The position numbers and the translations under genes were made by a program. Of a stretch of DNA of 13,926 bases, positions 1-5,315 are shown piece after piece (within the stretch, counting starts at the first letter, position 1; every line of letters starts with the position of its first letter). Source of the stretch: Sphingomonadaceae bacterium (GTDB lineage: Bacteria; Pseudomonadota; Alphaproteobacteria; Sphingomonadales; Sphingomonadaceae); the NCBI GenBank assembly GCA_004282995.1, contig SHLU01000035.1, positions 1 through 13,926 on the forward strand. Direction: 5' to 3'. The notes beneath the pieces are model-generated. The model worked only from the letters and a program-made list of their open reading frames with translations, did not search any database and was not told where the DNA came from.

Positions 1-2
1 GG

Positions 3-479
3 TTCCTGATTGTCCTGCTGCTGGGCATTGCAATCGCCTGGTTTATCTTTGTCGGAACACGCCGCACTACGGTAACCCGCGAAGACAATGGCGAAGACAC
101 CGGACCGGCCGCCCGCAACCAGGCGCTTATCGATGCCCCGCCCGTGGCCGCCATGCCGCCTGCTTCGCCCATGGGCGTGGCCGGTGCAGGCACCGTAGCC
201 GCCGCCGCGGTGCAGGAAGCGGCGACAAAGACCGCCTCTGACGGTGATGACCTGACCCGGATAAAGGGCGTGGGCCCCAAACTCGCCGCCCTGCTCAACG
301 AGCAGGGTATCACGCAATTTGCGCAGATCGCCGCCTGGACCGATGCCGATATCGATCGCATCGACGCGCAACTGGGTCGCTTCGAAGGGCGAATCCGGCG
401 CGACGACTGGGTGAGCCAGGCCAAGCTTCTCGCCAGTGGCGATACGCAAGGCTACCAAGACAAGTTCGGCAGGCTCTGA
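3..479 (+). CDS. Membrane-anchored helix-hairpin-helix protein, 5' end missing
   Basis: The open frame runs in from the left edge, so the start is not visible; 158 residues remain. Residues 1-18 (FLIVLLLGIAIAWFIFVG) form a transmembrane segment followed by basic residues, suggesting an inner-membrane anchor with the rest in the cytoplasm. An Ala/Pro-rich linker of about 60 residues leads to a compact C-terminal domain at about residues 82-145, containing LTRIKGVGPKLAALL, a helix-hairpin-helix signature (GVGPK), and ending in a conserved-looking RRDDWVSQAKLLA. The same kind of domain is known as a C-terminal extension on some alphaproteobacterial proteins such as ribosomal L21 and NuoE-like proteins. 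HhH motifs often bind DNA non-specifically, but here the role is unknown. The stop is a TGA at 477-479. The next gene lies 80 nt downstream with its own promoter, so the two are probably not one operon. Confidence 0.75.
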   Translation, partial: FLIVLLLGIAIAWFIFVGTRRTTVTREDNGEDTGPAARNQALIDAPPVAAMPPASPMGVAGAGTVAAAAVQEAATKTASDGDDLTRIKGVGPKLAALLNEQGITQFAQIAAWTDADIDRIDAQLGRFEGRIRRDDWVSQAKLLASGDTQGYQDKFGRL

Positions 480-499
480 TACGCTGATCCACCGACAGG

Positions 500-524
500 G
501 GAACGATTCGGCTTGCGACCCGTT
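500..524 (+). promoter_or_regulatory. EcfG-type (general stress response) promoter
   Basis: GGAAC at 500-504 is separated by exactly 16 nt from CGTT at 521-524. This matches the established alphaproteobacterial EcfG sigma-factor consensus GGAAC-N16-17-CGTT. It lies in the intergenic space 36 nt upstream of the response-regulator start, which leaves room for a transcript start near 530 and the ribosome site at 548-555. Seen: both boxes and the spacing. Inferred: recognition by an EcfG sigma factor, which is not encoded in the window. Confidence 0.65.
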
Positions 525-559
525 CGTCGGGTTCATGCCATAACCTCGGGGAGGACGCG

Positions 560-919
560 ATGGACGCGCCTTATGTATTCGTCGCCGAAGATGAAATCAT
601 TATTGGACACGATCTCTGCCAGACCATGAAAGAGGCTGGCTGCGAGGTCGAAGGTCCCCTGCCCGACGTCTCATCGACCATGCTCGCCTATCAGAAGCGC
701 AAGCCCGACGTGGCGATTCTCGACATCCATCTGGGTGATGACAACGTGCTCCCGCTGGCGGAAAAGCTCATCGCTGAAAATGTGCAAGTCATCTTCCACT
801 CCGGTCTATACAAGCCCGAAGATATTGCCGAGCGTTTTCCCGGCGCAACCTTCCTGCAGAAGCCGGTTCCCCCGAGCAAGATGCTTGATACCGTCAAGGC
901 GAAGCTCGAAAGCGCATAA
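560..919 (+). CDS. Single-domain response regulator (receiver only)
   Basis: This 119-residue protein is one CheY-like receiver with no output domain. The acidic pocket is E10/D11, the phospho-acceptor is D55 (VAILDIHLG), the switch Ser is S81 and the conserved lysine is K101 (LQKPV). The strand before the switch reads VIFHSGLY at 77-84. This resembles a degenerate form of the FATGUY signature found in alphaproteobacterial single-domain regulators, some of which (for example SdrG of Sphingomonas) act in the general stress response. GGGGAGGA at 548-555, with GGAGG five bases before the ATG, fixes the start. An EcfG-like promoter precedes it, which fits a stress-related role, probably as a phosphate sink or phospho-relay element. 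No partner histidine kinase is in the window. The receiver identity is secure; the stress link is inferred. Confidence 0.9.
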   Translation: MDAPYVFVAEDEIIIGHDLCQTMKEAGCEVEGPLPDVSSTMLAYQKRKPDVAILDIHLGDDNVLPLAEKLIAENVQVIFHSGLYKPEDIAERFPGATFLQKPVPPSKMLDTVKAKLESA

Positions 920-987
920 CCAGAAACGGGATTGGGATGGCCGGCGTACGCGTCGGGCTTGAAGCGGCGCGCCACTCCTGCAAAAGC

Positions 988-1021
988 ACGGACATTATCA
1001 TCCGTCGCCCGAGTTCGGGCG
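988..1021 (+). repeat. Two adjacent hairpins before gcdH
   Basis: The first inverted repeat is ACGGA (988-992) with TCCGT (1001-1005) and an 8-nt loop. The second follows without a gap: CGCCCGA (1006-1012) with TCGGGCG (1015-1021), a perfect 7-bp arm around GT. They sit directly before the AGGAG ribosome site at 1028-1032. No T-run follows, so this is not a classical terminator of the preceding gene. It could be an RNA structure in the gcdH leader, an operator, or chance in GC-rich DNA. Confidence 0.4.
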
Positions 1022-1037
1022 TGACCTAGGAGTTTAC

Positions 1038-2222
1038 ATGGCAGGCATGGCGCCCTTCGCCTGGGACGATCCGTTCCGGCTTGACGAGCAATTGACCGAA
1101 GACGAGCGGATGATCCGCGATGCCGCCCACGGTTTCGCGCAGTCCGAACTGCAGCCGCGCGTGATCGAGGCGTTTTCCAACGAGGTCGACGCGCCTGAAC
1201 TCTTCCCGCTTATGGGCAAGGCCGGATTGCTCGGCGCGACGATTCCGGAGGAATATGGCGGCGCCGGCGCCGGCTACGTTGCATACGGCCTGATCGCACG
1301 CGAAATTGAACGGGTCGACAGCGGCTATCGCTCGATGGCCTCGGTCCAGTCATCGTTGGTCATGTACCCGATCCACGCCTTCGGTTCGGAAGAACAGCGC
1401 ACGAAATATCTGCCCGGCCTGGCGTCGGGCGAACTGATCGGCTGCTTCGGCCTGACCGAACCCGATGCCGGCTCCGATCCCGGCGGCATGAAGACCGTGG
1501 CGAAGAAGCGCGGCGACAGTTACGTCCTGTCGGGCTCCAAGACCTGGATCTCCAATTCCCCCTTCGCCGATGTCTTTGTTGTCTGGGCCAAAAGCGAGGC
1601 CCATGGCGGCGGCATTCGCGGCTTCGTTCTTGAAAAAGGGATGAAGGGACTTTCCGCCCCCAAGATCGAAGGCAAGATTTCGCTCCGTGCCAGCACCACC
1701 GGCATGATCGTGATGGACGAGGTCGAAGTCGGCGAGGACGCGCTGCTGCCCGAAGTCCAGGGGCTAAAGGGTCCGTTCTCCTGCCTCAACCGGGCGCGTT
1801 ACGGCATCAGCTGGGGCGCGATGGGCGCGGCCGAGTTCTGCCTTCACGCGGCGCGCCAGTACGGGCTCGACCGGCACCAGTTCGGCGTTCCGCTGGCGAG
1901 CAAGCAGCTGTACCAGTTGAAACTCGCCAACATGGTGAGCGAGATCGCGCTGGGCCTGCAAGGTTCGCTACGCGTTGGACGCACGATGGACGACGGCACG
2001 TTCGCGCCGGAGATGATCAGCATCGTCAAGCGCAACAATGTCGGCAAGGCTCTGGAAATCGCTCGCCATGCCCGTGATATGCACGGCGGGAATGGCATTA
2101 GTGAGGAATACCAGGTTATCCGTCACATGGTGAACCTGGAAACGGTAAACACCTATGAGGGCACGCATGATGTCCATGCGCTGATCCTCGGCCGCGCCAT
2201 CACCGGGCTGGCAGCGTTCTAA
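1038..2222 (+). CDS. gcdH: Glutaryl-CoA dehydrogenase
   Basis: This 394-residue acyl-CoA dehydrogenase oxidises and decarboxylates glutaryl-CoA to crotonyl-CoA with FAD, passing electrons to ETF, in lysine, hydroxylysine and tryptophan breakdown. The full length is typical for the family. The glutaryl-CoA subtype shows in the segment YRSMASVQSSLVMYPI (97-112), with R98 in the place of the Arg that binds the distal carboxylate, and in CFGLTEPDAGSDPGGM. The catalytic base is E374 in TYEGTHDVHALILGRAITG, close to the mammalian enzyme. AGGAG at 1028-1032, five bases before ATG 1038, supports the first ATG rather than the in-frame ATG at 1047. It appears to be transcribed alone: 118 nt separate it from the regulator gene upstream and 226 nt from maiA downstream. 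No dedicated regulator is next to it. Confidence 0.95.
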   Translation: MAGMAPFAWDDPFRLDEQLTEDERMIRDAAHGFAQSELQPRVIEAFSNEVDAPELFPLMGKAGLLGATIPEEYGGAGAGYVAYGLIAREIERVDSGYRSMASVQSSLVMYPIHAFGSEEQRTKYLPGLASGELIGCFGLTEPDAGSDPGGMKTVAKKRGDSYVLSGSKTWISNSPFADVFVVWAKSEAHGGGIRGFVLEKGMKGLSAPKIEGKISLRASTTGMIVMDEVEVGEDALLPEVQGLKGPFSCLNRARYGISWGAMGAAEFCLHAARQYGLDRHQFGVPLASKQLYQLKLANMVSEIALGLQGSLRVGRTMDDGTFAPEMISIVKRNNVGKALEIARHARDMHGGNGISEEYQVIRHMVNLETVNTYEGTHDVHALILGRAITGLAAF

Positions 2223-2354
2223 GCCTGCTGTCCTACATTGCGCACTGCTGGCATTACGGTGGAATGTCCGTTCTTTCGACCCGAACTAGACCCTCCGTCA
2301 TGGACGGCGCAGTATTGCAGAATCTTTTCCGCAAGACAGTGTTCCATGTGCTCC

Positions 2355-2366
2355 ATCCTGTAGGAT
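2355..2366. repeat. Short palindrome, possible operator
   Basis: ATCCT (2355-2359) and AGGAT (2362-2366) form a 5-bp inverted repeat around GT. It lies just upstream of the putative -35 box of the maiA promoter. It is framed by a second inverted repeat, TGTTCC/GGAACA, whose right arm overlaps that -35 box. A regulator binding here is possible but unproven; the arms are short. Confidence 0.25.
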
Positions 2367-2383
2367 CTGCGGGTGCCGGCAAC

Positions 2384-2408
2384 GGAACATCTGTCACTGT
2401 GGGCGGTT
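2384..2408 (+). promoter_or_regulatory. EcfG-like promoter before maiA
   Basis: GGAAC at 2384-2388 and GGTT at 2405-2408 are 16 nt apart, the same spacing as the match before the response regulator. The -10 differs from CGTT at its first base. A transcript would begin near 2415 and include the GGAGG ribosome site at 2432-2436. The mismatch makes this weaker than the site at 500-524. Confidence 0.4.
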
Positions 2409-2448
2409 CTTGGTTAGAGATCCAACCCAGGGGAGGAATTGCGGTTTC

Positions 2449-3096
2449 ATGAAGCTTCACGGCTATTTTCGCAGCTCGACAAGCTACCGTCTGCGCTGTG
2501 CGCTAGAACTCAAGGGGCTGGCCTACGATAACGTGCCAGTGAACCTGCTGAAAGCCGAGCAGAAGAGCGAGAGTTTCACAACCCGCAACGCCTTCGGCAG
2601 TGTGCCAATGCTGGAAACCGACAGCGGCGATAAGGCACAGTCTATGGCGATAATCGAATGGCTTGACGAAGCCTATCCCGACAAGCCGCTGCTGCCTTCC
2701 GATATCCAACAACGCTATATCGCTCGCGAATTGGCCTATGCTATCGCCACCGAGCTACATGCTCCGCTCAATCTGCCGGTGCTCAAGTGGCTCAAGGAAG
2801 AATATGGCAAATCGCAGGACGAAGTAGACCAATGGTATCGCCACTGGCTTGCACGTACGCTCGACCCCATTGAAAAGCGGCTTGAACAGCTCGGCACCGG
2901 CGACTTCCTGTTCGATGCGCCAGGCTTCTTCGAAACCGTGCTGATGCCGCAGATGTATAACGCTCGCCGCTTCGCCTTCGACTTTTCCGCGCATCCGCGC
3001 ATGACCCGGATCGAGGCAGCTTGCCTCGATCACCCCGCATTCCGGCGCGCCCATCCCGACGCGCAACCTGACAATCCCGAAAACAAGGACAGCTGA
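2449..3096 (+). CDS. maiA: Maleylacetoacetate isomerase (zeta-class glutathione S-transferase)
   Basis: This 215-residue GST-fold protein isomerises maleylacetoacetate to fumarylacetoacetate with glutathione, the penultimate step of homogentisate (tyrosine/phenylalanine) catabolism. The N-terminal thioredoxin-like half begins MKLHGYFRSSTSYRLRCALE. It carries the zeta-class Ser pair S9-S10, the cis-Pro motif SVPMLE (51-56) and QSMAIIEWLDE (64-74). The helical half has LMPQMYNARRF (165-175), another zeta hallmark. The frame is open further upstream to a TTG at 2410, but ATG 2449 matches the family N-terminus and follows GGAGG at 2432-2436, though with a rather long 12-nt spacer. The stop is one base before the ATG of the fumarylacetoacetase gene, so the two are translationally coupled. 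Maleylpyruvate isomerase of a gentisate pathway is the main alternative; the homogentisate 1,2-dioxygenase gene is not in the window. Confidence 0.9.
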   Translation: MKLHGYFRSSTSYRLRCALELKGLAYDNVPVNLLKAEQKSESFTTRNAFGSVPMLETDSGDKAQSMAIIEWLDEAYPDKPLLPSDIQQRYIARELAYAIATELHAPLNLPVLKWLKEEYGKSQDEVDQWYRHWLARTLDPIEKRLEQLGTGDFLFDAPGFFETVLMPQMYNARRFAFDFSAHPRMTRIEAACLDHPAFRRAHPDAQPDNPENKDS

Positions 3097-3097
3097 A

Positions 3098-4108
3098 ATG
3101 AAGCTCGCCACCCTCAACGACGGCACCCGCGACGGCAAACTCGTGGTCGTATCCAAGGACATCACCCGCTATTGCGCGGCCGACAATATCGCACCCACCA
3201 TGCAGGCCGCGCTCGACAATTGGGACGAGGTTTCGCCCAAGCTGGAAGCGCTCTACCGCGATGTCGAACACCAGACCGTGCCGTGCGAGCGATTCCACGA
3301 ACGTGAAGCCCATTCCCCCCTCCCCCGAGCTTATCAGTGGGCCGATGGCTCGGCCTACATCAACCACGTCGAACTCGTGCGCAAGGCACGCGGCGCGGAG
3401 GTTCCGGAAAGCTTTTATCACGATCCCCTGATGTATCAGGGCGGCAGCGACGATTTCCTGCCCCCGCGCGCCGACATCCCGCTCAAGGACACCGCCTGGG
3501 GTTGCGACATGGAAGGCGAAATCGCCGCCGTGGTCGACGATGTGCCCATGGGGGTTTCATCGGAGGAAGCGGCCGACCACATCAAGTTACTGATGCTGGT
3601 CAACGATGTGTCGCTGCGCGGTCTGATCCCCGGCGAACTGGCCAAAGGCTTTGGCTTCTTCCAGTCCAAGCCGGCAACCGCCTTCTCGCCCGTGGCTGTG
3701 ACCCCCGACGAATTGGGTGATGCGTGGAAAGACAATGTCATCCAGCTGCCGCTCAATGTCGACTACAATGGGCAGCCATTCGGCCGCGCAAATGCTGGTG
3801 TCGATGCAACCTTCAACCTCGCCGATCTCGTGGCCCATGCGGCCAAGACCCGTAATTTGGGTGCCGGTGCGATTATCGGCTCGGGCACGATTTCCAACCA
3901 GGACGAAAATGGCGGCCCCGGCAAGCCGGTCAGCGATGGCGGGCATGGCTATAGCTGCATCGCTGAAATCCGCATGATCGAGACCATCGCCGACGGGGAG
4001 GCCAAGACCCGCTTCATGGCACCGGGCGACACTGTGAAGATCTGGATGGACGACGATCAGGGCCACTCCATCTTCGGTGCGATCGAACAGGCAGTCGTAC
4101 AGGGCTGA
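3098..4108 (+). CDS. fahA: Fumarylacetoacetase (FAH family hydrolase)
   Basis: The 336-residue protein belongs to the fumarylacetoacetate hydrolase family. It should cleave fumarylacetoacetate to fumarate and acetoacetate, the last step of tyrosine degradation. The divalent-metal site expected of the family is seen as E139 and E141 in CDMEGEIAAVV and D170 in LVNDVSLRG. The C-terminal core has GSGTISNQDENGGPG (261-275), typical of the longer bacterial homogentisate-pathway enzymes. It starts one base after the maiA stop; AAGGACAG at the end of maiA probably serves as its ribosome site. The maiA-fah pairing is what makes fumarylacetoacetate, rather than fumarylpyruvate or another FAH substrate, the favoured substrate. 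No terminator follows before the DUF421 gene 51 nt on. Confidence 0.9.
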   Translation: MKLATLNDGTRDGKLVVVSKDITRYCAADNIAPTMQAALDNWDEVSPKLEALYRDVEHQTVPCERFHEREAHSPLPRAYQWADGSAYINHVELVRKARGAEVPESFYHDPLMYQGGSDDFLPPRADIPLKDTAWGCDMEGEIAAVVDDVPMGVSSEEAADHIKLLMLVNDVSLRGLIPGELAKGFGFFQSKPATAFSPVAVTPDELGDAWKDNVIQLPLNVDYNGQPFGRANAGVDATFNLADLVAHAAKTRNLGAGAIIGSGTISNQDENGGPGKPVSDGGHGYSCIAEIRMIETIADGEAKTRFMAPGDTVKIWMDDDQGHSIFGAIEQAVVQG

Positions 4109-4148
4109 CGGAGCGACCAGCGCGAACCACCAACGGAAAGACACGCAT

Positions 4149-4153
4149 AGGAG
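4149..4153 (+). promoter_or_regulatory. Ribosome binding site supporting an ATT start
   Basis: AGGAG at 4149-4153 lies six bases before ATT at 4160. No other ribosome site is seen between the fumarylacetoacetase stop and the first standard in-frame start codon, GTG 4235. The spacing is ideal for initiation at 4160 and overlaps the in-frame TAG at 4148-4150. Confidence 0.6.
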
Positions 4154-4159
4154 CCTGCC

Positions 4160-4696
4160 ATTTTCTTCGACAACGTCCTGCTCGACATTGCGGCGCGCGG
4201 AACAGTCCTCGCCACCATAGCGCTTATCTGGGTCGTGTTGCTGGTCCGCATTGTCGGGCTGCGGTCGTTTTCGAAAATGACCAATTTCGACTTCGTGATG
4301 ACGATCGCTACCGGCTCCTTGCTGGCCGGAGCCGCGCAGTCTTCGGAATGGAGCGGTTATGGGCAATCGATGGTGGCGATAGCCGCGCTGTTTTTCGTAC
4401 AATTGCTGGTGTCGCGCATCCGCAAGGACCACGATCCGTTTGAACAGGCGATCCAGAACGAACCCGTGCTGCTGATGCGCGAGGGCGCGTTTTGCGAGCA
4501 GGCGATGAAAGAGGAACGCGTGACCCGCTCCGACCTTGTCGCCAAGCTGCGCGATGCCAATGTGCTCGAAATGTCGAAAGTACGGGCCGTCGTGCTCGAG
4601 ACCACGGGCGATATTTCTGTCATGCATGGCGAAACGCTCGAACCGGTGCTGATCGAGAATGTCCGCGGGACGGATCAGGTTGGCAGAGGGAACTGA
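4160..4696 (+). CDS. DUF421 (YetF-like) membrane protein, probable ATT start
   Basis: From ATT 4160 the product is 178 residues. It has a short N-terminus (FFDNVLLDIAARG), a hydrophobic helix at about 15-32, the family core RIVGLRSFSKMTNFDFVMTI (30-49) running into a second helix to about 59, a third helix at about 71-87, and a soluble C-terminal domain. This is the layout of DUF421/YetF inner-membrane proteins, whose biochemical function is not established. The first standard start in frame, GTG 4235, would begin at residue 26 in the middle of the first helix with no ribosome site. Starting at ATT gives a complete helix, a good AGGAG and an N-terminus of the usual style, so I take ATT as start, read as Met. 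It lies 51 nt after the fumarylacetoacetase gene and 38 nt before the flavin reductase gene and probably shares their transcript. A sequencing error at the start codon is the alternative. Confidence 0.75.
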   Translation: MFFDNVLLDIAARGTVLATIALIWVVLLVRIVGLRSFSKMTNFDFVMTIATGSLLAGAAQSSEWSGYGQSMVAIAALFFVQLLVSRIRKDHDPFEQAIQNEPVLLMREGAFCEQAMKEERVTRSDLVAKLRDANVLEMSKVRAVVLETTGDISVMHGETLEPVLIENVRGTDQVGRGN

Positions 4697-4734
4697 CCCT
4701 TTTCTTGTGCGCCGGCCATGCTAACGCTCGCGCG

Positions 4735-5250
4735 ATGACCAAACCGAGCTCGACCCGGATTTATCGCGATGGCGATGACACGCGCTCTCTGCGCGATGCT
4801 TTCGGCTGCTTCGCCACCGGGGTGACAATCGTCACCGCCCGCACCGCAGAGGGCGCGCCAGTCGGTTTGACGGTCAACAGCTTCTCCTCGGTCAGCCTCG
4901 AGCCGCCGCTTTTGCTGGTATGTCCGGCCCGTGACGCCGGCAGCACCGCGGTCCTCAAACAGACCGAACGTTTCGCGGTCAATGTCCTGGGAAGCCAGGA
5001 CAAAGCGCTCTCGACACGCTTCGCCCGCAAAGGCAGCGAACGATTTGGGGAAGATGACTGGCGCACCTCGGAACACGGCCTCCCCGTCCTCTCCCGCGCG
5101 CTGGCGGTGTTCGAATGCACCCGCGAAGCCCTGCATGACGGTGGCGACCACATTGTCCTGATCGGCAGAATCCTGCACGCGGTCTATCACCCGCTCGATG
5201 ATCCGCTGCTCTATTTCCGCGGTGCCTATCGCGGGATCCATATCGATTGA
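4735..5250 (+). CDS. Flavin reductase domain protein
   Basis: The 171-residue protein has the FMN-binding split-barrel fold of NAD(P)H:flavin oxidoreductases. Seen motifs are LRDAFGCFATGVTIVTA (19-35), VGLTVNSFSSVSLEPPLLLV (43-62, flavin-binding region), FAVNVL (80-85), HGLPVL (114-119) and the late GDHIVLIGRI (137-146). Such proteins usually supply reduced FMN or FAD to a two-component monooxygenase; some bind flavin or heme for other uses. No monooxygenase partner is in the window, so the substrate system is unknown. The start is uncertain: ATG 4735 has no clear ribosome site, while an in-frame TTG at 4705 has GAGGG 14 bases upstream. I keep the ATG because the family domain begins shortly after it. 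The gene is last in the maiA-fah-DUF421 group and ends just before a stem-loop terminator. Confidence 0.87.
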   Translation: MTKPSSTRIYRDGDDTRSLRDAFGCFATGVTIVTARTAEGAPVGLTVNSFSSVSLEPPLLLVCPARDAGSTAVLKQTERFAVNVLGSQDKALSTRFARKGSERFGEDDWRTSEHGLPVLSRALAVFECTREALHDGGDHIVLIGRILHAVYHPLDDPLLYFRGAYRGIHID

Positions 5251-5259
5251 GCGGATACG

Positions 5260-5290
5260 AAAAAGGCGGAAGGGCATGCCTTCCGCCTTT
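5260..5290. terminator. Bidirectional intrinsic terminator
   Basis: A perfect 12-bp stem pairs 5262-5273 with 5279-5290 around the 5-nt loop GCATG. It sits between two convergent genes, the flavin reductase (ends 5250) and the aldehyde dehydrogenase (ends 5316). AAAAA at 5260-5264 gives a T5 tail on the minus-strand transcript, so the structure is strongest for the aldehyde dehydrogenase side. On the plus strand the stem ends in TTT with no further T-run. Confidence 0.85.
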
Positions 5291-5315
5291 GACGCGTCCT
5301 CTATCGCGGCTGGAA

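Larger units (their letters stand above)
2223..2448. other. Intergenic region between gcdH and maiA
   Basis: The 226 nt hold no convincing gene; short open frames here lack proper ribosome sites. Visible elements are a small palindrome ATCCT-GT-AGGAT at 2355-2366, an outer inverted repeat TGTTCC (2340-2345) / GGAACA (2384-2389), an EcfG-like promoter at 2384-2408, and the ribosome site GGAGG at 2432-2436. It also carries a 17-base match to an internal part of the 5-oxoprolinase gene (2266-2282 and 10047-10063), probably by chance. No T-tailed terminator for gcdH is seen. Confidence 0.5.

Noticed and set aside
2264..2452. Small plus-strand open frame (62 codons) between gcdH and maiA
   Set aside because: GGTGG is too close to the ATG to serve as a ribosome site, the frame runs into maiA, and the translation resembles no known small protein. 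A 68-codon minus-strand frame here was rejected likewise.
4199..4224. GGAAC inside the DUF421 gene as an EcfG promoter
   Set aside because: No CGTT or GTT occurs at 16-17 nt spacing, and it lies within coding sequence. Other GGAAC copies (54, 5311, 7045) failed the same spacing test.
3587..4627. Minus-strand open frame of 346 codons across fah and the DUF421 gene
   Set aside because: It covers two unrelated plus-strand genes and the gap between them, and its His-rich translation is typical of antisense frames.
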